DNA of 64,000 nucleotides from Kosakonia sp. BYX6 (GCF_038449125.1 NZ_CP151800.1:1398406-1462405), one strand, 5' to 3'; counted from the stretch's first letter, positions 35,409-44,390 are shown. Numbers and translations: made by a program. Notes: generated by a model from the letters alone, not told the origin.

Positions 35409-36394
35409 GCTTTCGCCGCTTCCTGCGCTTGCTGCTGTTCCGCCTGGCGTTTGTAACGGCGGGCCAGCACGGCGCATACCATTAGCTGGATCTGGTGGAA
35501 GATCATCAATGGCAGCACCATCATGCCAATCACCGAGGTTGGGAACAGGATGTTGGCCATCGGAATGCCGTTGGCGAGGCTCTTTTTCGAGCCGCAGAAG
35601 ACAATAGTAATCTCGTCCGCTTTGTTAAAGCCGCATTTGCGCGCCACGGTAATATTCACCGCAATCACAATTGCCAGCAGCACCAGGCTCGCCACCACGA
35701 TAAACAGCAGTGAACCGATGCCGACTTTGTGCCAGATACCATTCACCACGGCTTCGCTGAAAGCAGAGTAAACCACCAGTAAAATCGAGGTTTGGTCGGT
35801 TTTCGAAATCCATTTCTTATGTTTCGCGACAAAGGCGCCGGTCCACGGGCGGGACAGATGGCCGAGCACAAACGGCAGCAACAGTTGCAGCATAATTTTG
35901 CCGACCTGCTCCAGGCTGCCTTCTGCACCGTGCAGATTCATCAGCAAGCCGACCAACAGCGGCGACAGGAAAATCCCCAACAAGCTGGATGCAGAAGCAG
36001 AGCAAACCGCCGCCGCGACATTACCGCCCGCCAGCGACGTAAAGGCAATCGCCGACTGAACCGTGGCGGGCAGAATGCACAAGTAGAGAAAACCGGTGTA
36101 CAGCTCCTGGCTAATATTGACCGGCGACCACCAGACAAACAGCACGCCGAGCGCCGGGAAGAGCACAAAAGTGCTGCACATGACCCACAAATGTAAACGC
36201 CAGTGGCTGCCGCCAGCGATAATCGCTTCGCGCGACAGTTTTGCGCCATGCATAAAAAACAGTAGCGCAATTGCGGCGGTGGTCAGCCATTCGAAAAACG
36301 GCACAAAGCCGCCGCGTGCAGGTAAGAAAGATGCCAGCAAAACGGTACACACCAGCGTGAGCGTAAAAGGATCAAGGATACGAAAAATTTTCAT
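35405..36394 (-). CDS. yfeH: Bile-acid:sodium symporter-family (DUF4137) membrane protein YfeH
   Basis: A 329-residue inner-membrane protein of the SBF-like transporter family, close to E. coli YfeH. About nine or ten hydrophobic helices are visible, with family motifs FFMHGAKLSREAI, CILPATVQSAIAFTSLAGGN and FCGSKKSLANGIPMA. The substrate is unknown. The ATG at 36394 has AGGAG 5 bases upstream; an in-frame GTG at 36400 overlaps that ribosome-binding sequence, so I reject it. It is divergent from yfeR, which is likely to control it. Confidence 0.94.
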   Translation of the reverse strand: MKIFRILDPFTLTLVCTVLLASFLPARGGFVPFFEWLTTAAIALLFFMHGAKLSREAIIAGGSHWRLHLWVMCSTFVLFPALGVLFVWWSPVNISQELYTGFLYLCILPATVQSAIAFTSLAGGNVAAAVCSASASSLLGIFLSPLLVGLLMNLHGAEGSLEQVGKIMLQLLLPFVLGHLSRPWTGAFVAKHKKWISKTDQTSILLVVYSAFSEAVVNGIWHKVGIGSLLFIVVASLVLLAIVIAVNITVARKCGFNKADEITIVFCGSKKSLANGIPMANILFPTSVIGMMVLPLMIFHQIQLMVCAVLARRYKRQAEQQQAQEAAKA

Positions 36395-36483
36395 GAGCAC
36401 TCCTGAAAGTCGACGCCGCTATTGTGCTTTTTCTGCTTTGAGAAATAAAATTGATTTATTGCATCCATTCATGAATTTATCAG

Positions 36484-37413
36484 ATGAATTATTCCTTACG
36501 TCAGTTGCGCGTTTTTGTCACGGTGGCGCAGGCCAAAAGTTTCAGCCGGGCAGGGGACATTATTGGCCTTAGCCAGTCTGCGGTCAGCCACAGTGTGAAA
36601 GAGCTGGAGTTGCAAACCGGCGTACGTTTGCTTGACCGCACGACGCGCGAAGTGGTGCTGACCGAAGCCGGGCAACAACTGGCTTTGCGTCTTGAGCGGT
36701 TGTTAGATGAGCTTAGCAGCACGTTGCGCGAAGCCGGACGAGTAGGGCAACAATTAACCGGTACGGTGCGCGTGGCTGCCAGCCAGACCATCTCCGCCCA
36801 TTTGATTCCGCAGTGCATTGCCAGCAGCAACCAACGTTATCCGGAAATTGATTTTGTGCTGCATGACAGACCGCAGCAGTGGGTGCTGGAGAGTATTCGC
36901 CAGGGCGAGGTTGATTTTGGCATTGTTATCGATCCCGGCCCGGTGAGTGATTTTCAAAGCGAGGAGATCCTTGAAGAGCCGTTCTTTCTGTTGTGTCGCA
37001 ATGATCATCCGTGGGCGCAACTGGCTGGCGTGCCGTGGTCGGCGTTAGACGGCGCGCGGTTGGTGGTGCAGGATTACGCATCCGGTAGCCGTCCGTTAAT
37101 CGATGCGGCGCTGCAACATTTTGCCGTGCGGGCGACCATCGTGCAGGAGATTGGCCATCCGGCAACCCTGTTTCCGATGGTTGAAGCGGGGATTGGCATC
37201 AGTATTTTGCCTGCGCTGGCGCTACCTTTGCCGCAGGGAAGCCAATTGGCGGTGAAACGGTTAGTGCCGGATATGCAGCGAAAAATTATGCTGGTGCGAC
37301 GCAAAAATCGCTCGCTGTCGGGCGCTGCGCAGGCGTTGTGGGAAGTGGTAAAAGAACAGGCCCGGTGTTTAAACCAGGCCCGTGAAGACGATCCGTTATT
37401 TACTCAAACGTAA
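36484..37413 (+). CDS. yfeR: LysR-type regulator YfeR
   Basis: A 309-residue LysR-family regulator (308 in E. coli). The N-terminal winged helix-turn-helix (about 1-65) reads [20 protein letters not shown]...[14 protein letters not shown]. The C-terminal co-inducer domain begins near residue 90 ([15 protein letters not shown]). In the 89 bases shared with yfeH, a palindrome ATTCATGAAT (36467-36476) is a candidate binding site. Salmonella YfeR has been reported to respond to osmolarity and to control yfeH; that is known for the family, not shown here. Confidence 0.95.
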   Translation: MNYSLRQLRVFVTVAQAKSFSRAGDIIGLSQSAVSHSVKELELQTGVRLLDRTTREVVLTEAGQQLALRLERLLDELSSTLREAGRVGQQLTGTVRVAASQTISAHLIPQCIASSNQRYPEIDFVLHDRPQQWVLESIRQGEVDFGIVIDPGPVSDFQSEEILEEPFFLLCRNDHPWAQLAGVPWSALDGARLVVQDYASGSRPLIDAALQHFAVRATIVQEIGHPATLFPMVEAGIGISILPALALPLPQGSQLAVKRLVPDMQRKIMLVRRKNRSLSGAAQALWEVVKEQARCLNQAREDDPLFTQT

Positions 37414-37754
37414 ATATCAATTTGGTGATCGTCGGAAGGATTATTTACACCTTCCACTTTGCCCTGCGGCTGTTGCTGCTGAGTTTGTTTCTGCTCAGCC
37501 TCTTCAGCTTGCTTGCGTTGTAACTGCTGAAGTTGAGATTGCAGGAGCTGGATCTGAGACTGGATCTGCTGTTGCTCTTTCTGCTTCTCTTCCGTGGTGC
37601 CATCGCCGTTAGCTACATCTTTCAGCTGCTGTGTCAGCTTGGTGATCTGCTGCGTGATGCGGCTGATCTGTGAAGCGACGTCGCTACTGGCTGACGATGA
37701 ACTACCGGAGCTGCTGGTTTGTATTGATGCTGTGGATGTTGAAATTGTTGTCAT
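37404..37754 (-). CDS. FlxA-like coiled-coil protein
   Basis: A 116-residue protein of the FlxA-like family. The N-terminus is Ser/Thr-rich and low in complexity (about 1-25). The centre (about 28-95) is a heptad-rich coiled coil with [18 protein letters not shown] and a Gln-rich stretch [19 protein letters not shown]. The tail is hydrophilic ([12 protein letters not shown]). The ATG at 37752-37754 has AGGAGAGTTCA upstream, so I use it rather than an upstream start that adds 15 residues. It overlaps the end of yfeR by 10 bases, tail to tail. FlxA of E. coli is a class 3 flagellar-regulon gene; the function is unknown. Confidence 0.85.
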   Translation of the reverse strand: MTTISTSTASIQTSSSGSSSSASSDVASQISRITQQITKLTQQLKDVANGDGTTEEKQKEQQQIQSQIQLLQSQLQQLQRKQAEEAEQKQTQQQQPQGKVEGVNNPSDDHQIDIYV

Positions 37755-38029
37755 TGAACTCTCCTTCTTGCCATAAAACATCATTATCGGCGTAATCAAG
37801 TACGACTTGAGTTGCGTTCATAGAACGACCGCAAGTTCCGCATCATAGCCAGACATTAAGGATAAATTATGGATAAAAGTAACCAGCTTACTCGTTGAAA
37901 AGCAGACAGTTTTGTTGGTTTTGTGATTGCGGATAGGTTGGATTTTCATGCTGATTTAATTGAAATTTTATTGGTGAATGCGAAAGCACCTGTTGGCACT
38001 GCGCTTAGCAGGCCTTGCGATTTTGTGTT

Positions 38030-38064
38030 TGTAGGCCGGATAAGGCGCAGCCGCCATCCGGCGA
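38030..38064. repeat. REP element downstream of the tRNA operon
   Basis: GTAGGCCGGATAAGGCG...CCGCCATCCGGCGA has the classical REP arrangement. It lies in the 37755-38300 interval, which contains no protein gene that I can support; apart from this REP and the tRNA-linked repeats I see nothing else there. Confidence 0.85.
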
Positions 38065-38099
38065 GAGAACTCAGGCAGGAATCGATTGCGCTCGGGCAG

Positions 38100-38162
38100 G
38101 AATCGCAGATAGCAAAAAAGCGCCTTTAGGGCGCTTTTTTACATTGGTGGGTCGTGCAGGAT
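38100..38162 (-). repeat. Distal copy of a 63-bp direct repeat carrying a tRNA-Lys 3' end and terminator
   Basis: This block is identical over 63 bases to 38256-38318. Read on the minus strand it starts with the last 18 bases of the tRNA-Lys gene (38145-38162, ending in CCA) and continues through the same terminator hairpin (38114-38140). Upstream of those 18 bases the sequence is unrelated to the tRNA body, so no second tRNA is encoded. Confidence 0.93.
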
Positions 38163-38255
38163 GACTCGCTTCGCTCGCCCTTTGGGCCGTCGCCGCAAGC
38201 GGCTCCGTTGTCTCACTACGTTCGACTCGAACCTGCCGCAGGTTCGAATCTTTTA

Positions 38256-38318
38256 GAATCGCAGATAGCAAAAAAGCGCCTTTAGGGCGCTTTTTTACAT
38301 TGGTGGGTCGTGCAGGAT
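38256..38318 (-). repeat. Proximal copy of the 63-bp direct repeat (tRNA-Lys 3' end and terminator)
   Basis: This copy is joined to the intact tRNA-Lys gene. The repeat period is 156 bases. The spacer 38163-38255 holds an inverted TCGAACCTGC/GCAGGTTCGA (about 38227-38247), the same bases as a T-arm, in both orientations. Confidence 0.93.
38270..38296 (-). terminator. Intrinsic terminator of the val-lys tRNA operon
   Basis: A GCGCC/GGCGC hairpin with a 4-base loop is flanked by A and T runs on both sides. It lies 4 bases beyond the tRNA-Lys CCA on the minus strand. The same hairpin recurs at 38114-38140 in the distal repeat. Confidence 0.9.
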
Positions 38319-38376
38319 TCGAACCTGCGACCAATTGATTAAAAGTCAACTGCTCTACCAACTGAGCTAACGACCC
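38301..38376 (-). tRNA. lysV: tRNA-Lys (anticodon TTT)
   Basis: The 76-base gene starts GGGTCGTTAGCTCAGTTGG and has the anticodon loop CTTTTAA and an encoded CCA end. It matches E. coli tRNA-Lys. It is the last gene of the Val-Val-Val-Lys operon on the minus strand. Confidence 0.98.
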
Positions 38377-38380
38377 GAAG

Positions 38381-38456
38381 TGGTGGGTGATGACGGGATC
38401 GAACCGCCGACCCCCTCCTTGTAAGGGAGGTGCTCTCCCAGCTGAGCTAATCACCC
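38381..38456 (-). tRNA. valY: tRNA-Val (anticodon TAC), third copy
   Basis: The 76-base gene starts GGGTGATTAGCTCAGCTGGG, with the TAC anticodon in CTTACAA, and has an encoded CCA. It is 4 bases before tRNA-Lys. Confidence 0.98.
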
Positions 38457-38496
38457 ACTTCGGTACTTCACAGATAAGAATTTGCTGGTGAGAAAG

Positions 38497-38572
38497 TGGT
38501 GGGTGATGACGGGATCGAACCGCCGACCCCCTCCTTGTAAGGGAGGTGCTCTCCCAGCTGAGCTAATCACCC
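38497..38572 (-). tRNA. valX: tRNA-Val (anticodon TAC), second copy
   Basis: The 76-base gene is identical to its two neighbours and has an encoded CCA. A 40-base spacer separates it from the third copy. Confidence 0.98.
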
Positions 38573-38613
38573 ACTTCTCATTCTTATCTACACTGCGGGA
38601 ACCACTAAAATCG

Positions 38614-38689
38614 TGGTGGGTGATGACGGGATCGAACCGCCGACCCCCTCCTTGTAAGGGAGGTGCTCTCCCAGCTGAGCTAATCACCC
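38614..38689 (-). tRNA. valU: tRNA-Val (anticodon TAC), first copy
   Basis: This is the promoter-proximal Val tRNA of the operon, 76 bases with encoded CCA. A 41-base spacer follows it. Confidence 0.98.
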
Positions 38690-38706
38690 CCGCTGTGTGG
38701 AGTCGC

Positions 38707-38734
38707 ATTATAGGGAGAGTTGAAAATGAGTCAA
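38707..38734 (-). promoter_or_regulatory. Strong, stringent-type promoter of the val-lys tRNA operon
   Basis: On the minus strand, TTGACT (38729-38734) and TATAAT (38707-38712) are separated by 16 bases. The bases after the -10 read GCGACTC, a GC-rich discriminator typical of stable-RNA promoters under ppGpp control. An AT-rich stretch upstream of the -35 could act as an UP element. Confidence 0.85.
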
Positions 38735-38944
38735 CGCATTTTAAAAAGAAATTGTTCGTTCGTCGTAAAATTAGACAAACCGTTGTGTAAACCATCGCGA
38801 GAGCATGATTTATAAACAAAATAACCCGATAAACCCGTCATTGCGGCAACAACATTGAGGAATCAGCCCACAGTGATAGAATATCGCCCACTTCTTTTCA
38901 GGTACTGCCGACGGTCGGCATCTTTATCAACGTAAGGCCATTTC

Positions 38945-40360
38945 ATGAAAATCAAAACTCGCTTCGCGCCAAGCCCCACCGGCTATCTGCACGTTGGCGG
39001 CGCGCGTACTGCTCTTTACTCCTGGCTGTTTGCCCGTAATCACGGCGGTGAGTTTGTGCTGCGTATCGAAGACACCGATCTCGAACGCTCCACACCGGAA
39101 GCAATTGAAGCCATCATGGATGGCATGAACTGGCTGAGCCTGGAATGGGACGAAGGTCCGTACTTCCAGACCAAACGCTTTGATCGCTACAACGCAGTAA
39201 TCGACGAGATGCTGGAAGCCGGCACTGCCTATAAATGTTACTGCTCGAAAGAGCGCCTCGAACAACTGCGCGAAACGCAGATGGCGAACAACGAAAAACC
39301 GCGTTACGACGGCCGTTGCCGCCACGATCATTCACATCACGCTGCTGATGAACCTTGCGTGGTGCGTTTCGCCAACCCGCAGGACGGTTCCGTTATTTTC
39401 GACGACCAGATCCGTGGTCCGATCGAGTTCAGCAATCTTGAGCTTGATGACCTGATCATTCGCCGTACCGACGGTTCTCCGACCTATAACTTCTGCGTTG
39501 TTGTTGATGACTGGGACATGGAAATTACACACGTGATCCGTGGCGAAGACCACATCAACAACACGCCGCGCCAGATCAACATCCTGAAAGCGCTGAATGC
39601 GCCGGTTCCGGTGTATGCCCACGTTTCTATGATCAACGGCGACGATGGCAAAAAACTCTCCAAACGCCATGGCGCGGTCAGCGTGATGCAATACCGCGAC
39701 GACGGCTATCTGCCGGAAGCGCTGCTGAATTACCTGGTGCGCCTGGGCTGGTCCAGCGGCGATCAGGAAATATTCACCCGTGAAGAGATGATCAAGCTGT
39801 TCTCCCTGGGTGCGGTAAGCAAATCTGCAAGCGCCTTCAACACCGATAAGTTGCTGTGGCTGAACCACCACTACATCAACACGCTGCCGCCGGAATATGT
39901 TGCGACGCACCTGCAATGGCATATCGAGCAGGAAAAAATCGACACCCGAACCGGTCCGCAACTGTTTGAACTGGTGAAACTGCTGGGCGAGCGCTGCAAA
40001 ACGCTGAAAGAGATGGCGGCAAGCTGCCGTTATTTCTACGAAGAGTTTGACGAGTTCGACGCCGATGCCGCGAAAAAACACCTGCGCCCGGTTGCGCGTC
40101 AGCCGTTGGAAGTGGTGCGTGACAAACTCGCTGCTATCACCGACTGGACCGCTGAAAACGTTCACCACGCCATTCAGGCGACCGCCGATGAGCTGGAAGT
40201 GGGCATGGGCAAAGTGGGTATGCCGCTGCGCGTTGCCGTTACCGGCGCGGGTCAGTCTCCGGCGCTTGACGTCACCGTCCACGCAATTGGCAAGTCCCGC
40301 AGCATTGAACGCATCAACAAAGCGCTGGGCTTTATTGCTGAACGCGAAAGCCAGCAGTAA
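38945..40360 (+). CDS. gltX: Glutamyl-tRNA synthetase
   Basis: GltX charges tRNA-Glu with glutamate. The 471-residue product has the E. coli length. The class I signatures are present: [11 protein letters not shown] (HIGH-type) at about 10-20 and KKLSKRHG (KMSKS-type) at about 236-243. A zinc-binding set of Cys and His ([10 protein letters not shown]...CRHDHSHH) lies at about 98-140. It is divergent from the val-lys tRNA operon, as in E. coli. Its own promoter must lie in 38735-38944. Confidence 0.98.
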   Translation: MKIKTRFAPSPTGYLHVGGARTALYSWLFARNHGGEFVLRIEDTDLERSTPEAIEAIMDGMNWLSLEWDEGPYFQTKRFDRYNAVIDEMLEAGTAYKCYCSKERLEQLRETQMANNEKPRYDGRCRHDHSHHAADEPCVVRFANPQDGSVIFDDQIRGPIEFSNLELDDLIIRRTDGSPTYNFCVVVDDWDMEITHVIRGEDHINNTPRQINILKALNAPVPVYAHVSMINGDDGKKLSKRHGAVSVMQYRDDGYLPEALLNYLVRLGWSSGDQEIFTREEMIKLFSLGAVSKSASAFNTDKLLWLNHHYINTLPPEYVATHLQWHIEQEKIDTRTGPQLFELVKLLGERCKTLKEMAASCRYFYEEFDEFDADAAKKHLRPVARQPLEVVRDKLAAITDWTAENVHHAIQATADELEVGMGKVGMPLRVAVTGAGQSPALDVTVHAIGKSRSIERINKALGFIAERESQQ

Positions 40361-40384
40361 TTGCCTTCGGTTTTCATAATGAAT

Positions 40385-40412
40385 AAGCCGCCTTCACTGA
40401 GGCGGCTTTTTT
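40385..40412 (+). terminator. Intrinsic terminator of gltX
   Basis: AAGCCGCC (40385-40392) pairs with GGCGGCTT (40401-40408), with an 8-base loop and a run of T. It lies between the gltX stop and the stop of the convergent receptor gene. Confidence 0.9.
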
Positions 40413-40423
40413 ATGCGCTGAAA

Positions 40424-42583
40424 TTACCAGGCGTAGCTGACTGTCGCCGTCATCGTGCGGCCAATGCCGTAGAAACAGGCCGTGCTGCCACCGCATGCCG
40501 CGACATATTTGGTATTGGCAATATTGTTGACGTTAAACTGCACGTTTGCCCCTTTCAGGCGGCTGTTCAGTTCGCCCAAGTCGTAGCCGATCATCGCGTC
40601 ATACAGATCAACAGACGGCACTTTGAAGGTATTCTGTGTGTCGCCATAGCTGGTACCGATATAGCGCATCCCGACGCCCGCCGTCAGGCTTTTCAGCGGG
40701 CCAGAAGGCAGTGTGTAGCTGGTAAAGATCGACGCCATATGTTTGGGAACACGCGTCGGCGCTTTGCCTTTGGTTCCGGCAACCGTTGTGCTGACATTCT
40801 CCGCGTCGGTGTAGGTGTACGAGGCAATCAGGTTCAGGCTGTCATACAGCGTGGAATGCAGCTCCGTTTCCAACCCTCGGGAGCGGATTTCGCCCGCGTT
40901 TTCATACCAACCTTCGCTGCTGTTGTAGGTTGGCACGTTGTTTTGATGCAAATCGTACACCGCCAGCGACATCAGCGTATTTTCAACCGGCTGATACTTC
41001 ACGCCCACTTCCGTTTGTTTGCCCGTCGTTGGCGCAAACGGCGCAATGCCTGGCGCGCGGTTGGTTTGTAGATTCGGCTCGAACGAGGTGCTGTAACTGA
41101 TATAGGGCGATAAACCGAAATCAAACGCGTACAGCAACCCGGTGCGCCAGGTGAATTTCCTGTCGTTCTGCTGCGTGTTTCCATCCGCTGTCGTGTAATC
41201 CAGGGTGCGGACTTCCGACCAATCGTAACGCCCGGAAAGCAGCAGTTCCCAGTTGTTCCAGCTCAACTGATCTTGCAAATAAATCCCCATTTGATCGAGG
41301 TTTTGCTGCTCATCGGTCATCGTGCTGAAGGTACTTTCATCCACTTGCACGCCGTAAACCGGGTTCGTCCAGTCCAGATCGTATTGCGTACCGGACCCGC
41401 GCTTTAACGTCTGGCGATCGCGGTCCGATTTATAATCCAGGCCTGTAAGCAGCGTATGATCAATGTCGGCGGTGGCGAATCGCGCTTCAAGCTGGTTATC
41501 CAGACCGAACTCATCGGTATCGCGTGTTTCATGTTGTGCGCGGCGCGTTAACACACTGCTGTTGGCTGGGCTTGTGGCATAAACCAGATAGCGATATTTC
41601 TGCTTGATGCTGGCGTAACGAGCGTTCTGGCGCAGGGTGAACACATCGTTTAACTGATGCTCAAACTCATAACCGATCATGGCTTGTTCGCGCCAGGACT
41701 GATCATAGCTCGGGTCGCTGACGTTAAAATCGCGCGGCACATAACGGCCATTCACGCTGACCACCGTGCCGTAGTAGGGCAGGAAGTTGCGATAGCCCGC
41801 GTCCGGGTCTTTCTGGTAGCTGGTCAGCAACGTAAAGCGTGTTTGATCGTTGGGAAACCAGGTGATGGACGGCGCAATTGCCATGCGCGTCTCTTTATAA
41901 TCGTCCACCTGGTTACGCTGCGTGCGGCCAATACCGTTAACGCGGTATAACACGCGCCCGTCATCGCTCAGCTTGCCGCCAAAATCAAATGCACCTTCCG
42001 CCAGATGATTATTGCCGGTGCGAAACTGCACGCTGTGGATTGGCTCGCTGGTCGGGCGTTTGCTGGTCATGCTGACGAGTCCGCCGGGGTTAACCTGGCC
42101 GAACAGCACTGACGCCGGGCCTCGCACCACTTCCACGCGCTCCAGCAGCCACGTATCAAGCGAACCGGTTTGCGACGAAGCCGTTGCGCCATAGCTCAGG
42201 CCATCAAGGAATTTCGGCACATAGCTGAAGCCGCGTACATACAATTCGTCGTTGCGGTTGGAGGATCCCCGGTATTCAGTAAACACGCCCGCACTGTAGC
42301 GCAGCGCCTGGGAAACGGATGTCACATCCAGCGCTTTCATTTGATCGCGGGTGACCACTGAAACCGATTGCGGCGTTTTCACCAAATCCGCCGAGGTTTT
42401 GGTTGCCGACAAGGTTTTGGTCGCGACAATTCCCTTCAGCGGCCCGGTAGGATCTTCTGCCGCGCCGGGCGTGACAACCAGCGTTTCTTCATTGGTGCTT
42501 TCCGCCAACACCGACGTGCTGACGCTGCTTGCCGCCAGGCTAAGCAGCCAGAGTTGCATTATCTTGTTGTTGTTAAAAATCAT
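40424..42583 (-). CDS. TonB-dependent siderophore receptor (hydroxamate/FhuA-FoxA type)
   Basis: This is an outer-membrane TonB-dependent receptor for a ferric siderophore. The 719-residue product has a signal peptide (LLSLAASSVSTSVLA), a TonB-box-like EETLVVT just after it, and a plug domain (about 60-185) with TPQSVSVVTRDQMKAL and VEVVRGPASVLFGQVNPGGLVSMTSKRP. A beta-barrel follows, ending TATVSYAW with the typical C-terminal aromatic. Sequence style is that of the TonB-siderophore family of ferrichrome, ferrioxamine or pyoverdine receptors rather than FepA. The exact ligand is not clear. It is divergent from a secreted Fes-like esterase, with a Fur-like palindrome in between. Confidence 0.9.
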   Translation of the reverse strand: MIFNNNKIMQLWLLSLAASSVSTSVLAESTNEETLVVTPGAAEDPTGPLKGIVATKTLSATKTSADLVKTPQSVSVVTRDQMKALDVTSVSQALRYSAGVFTEYRGSSNRNDELYVRGFSYVPKFLDGLSYGATASSQTGSLDTWLLERVEVVRGPASVLFGQVNPGGLVSMTSKRPTSEPIHSVQFRTGNNHLAEGAFDFGGKLSDDGRVLYRVNGIGRTQRNQVDDYKETRMAIAPSITWFPNDQTRFTLLTSYQKDPDAGYRNFLPYYGTVVSVNGRYVPRDFNVSDPSYDQSWREQAMIGYEFEHQLNDVFTLRQNARYASIKQKYRYLVYATSPANSSVLTRRAQHETRDTDEFGLDNQLEARFATADIDHTLLTGLDYKSDRDRQTLKRGSGTQYDLDWTNPVYGVQVDESTFSTMTDEQQNLDQMGIYLQDQLSWNNWELLLSGRYDWSEVRTLDYTTADGNTQQNDRKFTWRTGLLYAFDFGLSPYISYSTSFEPNLQTNRAPGIAPFAPTTGKQTEVGVKYQPVENTLMSLAVYDLHQNNVPTYNSSEGWYENAGEIRSRGLETELHSTLYDSLNLIASYTYTDAENVSTTVAGTKGKAPTRVPKHMASIFTSYTLPSGPLKSLTAGVGMRYIGTSYGDTQNTFKVPSVDLYDAMIGYDLGELNSRLKGANVQFNVNNIANTKYVAACGGSTACFYGIGRTMTATVSYAW

Positions 42584-42674
42584 TCAAAACGTCCCGTTTT
42601 TGTCAGTGCCATTTAAAGCCCGCCATTCAGCATGTGAATGTGAGGGCAAAGATCATCACCGAAACAGATGGTAT

Positions 42675-42695
42675 TGCAAATGGTAACCATTTGCA
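42675..42695. promoter_or_regulatory. Perfect 10-1-10 palindrome, candidate Fur box
   Basis: The half-site TGCAAATGGT is followed by one A and its exact reverse complement. Aligned to the 19-base Fur consensus, 13 positions agree. It lies between two divergent iron-uptake-type genes, 92 bases before the receptor start and 40 before the esterase start, where a shared Fur operator is expected. Confidence 0.7.
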
Positions 42696-42734
42696 TTAGC
42701 GTTGTTTCCAATTGTATAGGGGGATGTTTTTGCA

Positions 42735-44306
42735 ATGAAAATGGCGTTAAGCGGCTTACTGATTGGATTGAGCGCGGTTCCGGCGATGGCTGAAAATTGT
42801 CAACCCACCACAGTTCAGGGGGAGCAACAAGGAAAGTTTGACGCCAGTGGCGAAGTCTGTTTTCAACTTCCTGCGCTGAGCGAAAATTATGTGTCGGCGA
42901 GCGTTTCTGGTGTGACCGATGCGTATTTGCTTGATGGACAAAACCGCCGTTTGCGCGAACTGCTGGCAGGCGGCCCGGCGGATGGCGAGCAATCCCTGCT
43001 GTTTTCATTACCCGTTAGACAACCCTCATCGCTGGTGCTGCACGGCAATGAAGGTGTGCGCTGGCGTTTTTCCTGGCATATGAAAGAAACCACGCCGCTG
43101 TCGCGCCCGCAAACCCTGACGCCGGTTAGCCCGCGCTTGCAGCAACTGGCAAGCGAAATTGCCGCTGGCGGCACGACGGACGCTTTCTGGCAAGAGATAA
43201 AGCAGACAGGGACGCCACTTGTTGAACCGGTTGATAGCAGCCATAAGCGCGTCACCTTTTTGTGGCGTGGCGCACGCGGCAATGTCTTTATCCTCGGTTC
43301 GCCGGCTGGCGATCACGATCCGCTATTTCGCCTTGCCCATTCAGATGTCTGGTTTCGCAGTTACGTCGTGCCTGCCGACACGCGCATGCAGTACAAACTG
43401 GCGCCGGATGTGCCCAACGTCGACGGTAGCCCGCGCGATCAACGTCGTGCGATCCTCGTCACCGCGCAGGCCGATCCGCTCAATCCGCACACCCTGGCCC
43501 AGGGCATGAACGATCGCTGGAACCGCGCTTCGCTGCTGGATTTAAAACCGTCGCGTTATTTTTCCACTCAGGCGATGGCAGAACCGGTGCGCCATGGCGT
43601 GTTATCACGCCAGCCGTTTTACAGCGAACGTCTGGGCAACAGCCGGGAAATCATCATTTACCGTCCCCGCGCTTCTCAGCCTGCGCGCTGGACGCTGATC
43701 CTGTTTGACGGGCAAACCTGGCAGGACGAATACCACGCCGCCAATGTGCTGGATGGCCTGATTGCCCGCCATGCATTGCCGCCCATCAACATTGTGTTTA
43801 TCGACAGCCTCGACCACCGGCGGCGCGGCAAAGAACTGCCGCCGAATGCCAACTTTGCTGACTTTATGGGGCAAGAACTAATCCCCTGGCTACGCAAGCG
43901 AGGCATGGCGTTAACGCGCAATAAAACGGTGCTGGCGGGAGCGAGTTACGGCGGGCTGGCCTCTTCGTGGGTGGCTCTACGCTACCCGCGCTTATTTGGC
44001 AATGTGCTCAGCTTGTCAGGTTCTTACTGGTGGGCGCCAAAAGGCGAAGCGCCAGGCTGGCTGACGCGTCAGTATCAACAATCACCGCGCTATCCGCTGC
44101 GTTTTTGGCTGCAGGCCGGGCGTTTTGAAGCGCAAGGGCAGGACGGCGGTATCTTTAAAAACAGCATTGAGTTTGAACAGGTGCTACGAGAAAAAGGTTA
44201 TGCGGCCAGTTTCCACCCGTGGTCTAGCGGCCATGATTACGCGGCCTGGGTCGAAGCACTGGTGGCCGGAATGCGGGATTTTACCGGCCAGAGATCGTCG
44301 TTATAG
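42735..44306 (+). CDS. Exported Fes/IroD-like siderophore esterase
   Basis: The 523-residue product resembles enterochelin esterase Fes in its second half but has a signal peptide (ALSGLLIGLSAVPAMA), so it should act in the periplasm. An N-terminal domain (about 20-250) includes FLWRGARGNVFILGSPAGDHDP, as in the Fes N-domain. The C-terminal alpha/beta hydrolase (about 285-515) shows the nucleophile Ser404 in GASYGG and His500 in SSGHDYAAW. Known relatives with export signals, such as IroE and Pseudomonas PfeE, hydrolyse catecholate siderophores in the periplasm. That suggests iron is released there, not in the cytoplasm. The partner receptor is on the other strand. The specific substrate is not shown by the sequence. 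Confidence 0.85.
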   Translation: MKMALSGLLIGLSAVPAMAENCQPTTVQGEQQGKFDASGEVCFQLPALSENYVSASVSGVTDAYLLDGQNRRLRELLAGGPADGEQSLLFSLPVRQPSSLVLHGNEGVRWRFSWHMKETTPLSRPQTLTPVSPRLQQLASEIAAGGTTDAFWQEIKQTGTPLVEPVDSSHKRVTFLWRGARGNVFILGSPAGDHDPLFRLAHSDVWFRSYVVPADTRMQYKLAPDVPNVDGSPRDQRRAILVTAQADPLNPHTLAQGMNDRWNRASLLDLKPSRYFSTQAMAEPVRHGVLSRQPFYSERLGNSREIIIYRPRASQPARWTLILFDGQTWQDEYHAANVLDGLIARHALPPINIVFIDSLDHRRRGKELPPNANFADFMGQELIPWLRKRGMALTRNKTVLAGASYGGLASSWVALRYPRLFGNVLSLSGSYWWAPKGEAPGWLTRQYQQSPRYPLRFWLQAGRFEAQGQDGGIFKNSIEFEQVLREKGYAASFHPWSSGHDYAAWVEALVAGMRDFTGQRSSL

Positions 44307-44388
44307 GCCTGATGAGCGAAGCGCCATCAGGCATTAAGCGTGATGGCGCTTTAATTGCCTGGTGGCACCAACGCTCACCGGGCCTACG
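44307..44388. repeat. REP-type palindromes after the esterase gene
   Basis: Two palindromes are present: GCCTGATGAGCG...CCATCAGGC (44307-44332) and GCCTGGTGGCACC...CACCGGGCCTACG (44357-44388). The second has the REP tail CCGGGCCTAC. They lie between the convergent esterase and nitroreductase genes. Confidence 0.75.
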
Positions 44389-44390
44389 AA

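Noticed and set aside
38381-38689. Three near-identical 76-base repeats with short spacers, CRISPR-like at first sight
   Set aside because: They are tRNA-Val genes with cloverleaf sequence, TAC anticodon and encoded CCA. No CRISPR array was seen in the window.
40424-42583. Identification of the receptor as FepA because it is paired with a Fes-like enzyme
   Set aside because: The sequence features are those of the TonB-siderophore family of hydroxamate-type receptors, and it lacks FepA-like motifs I know.
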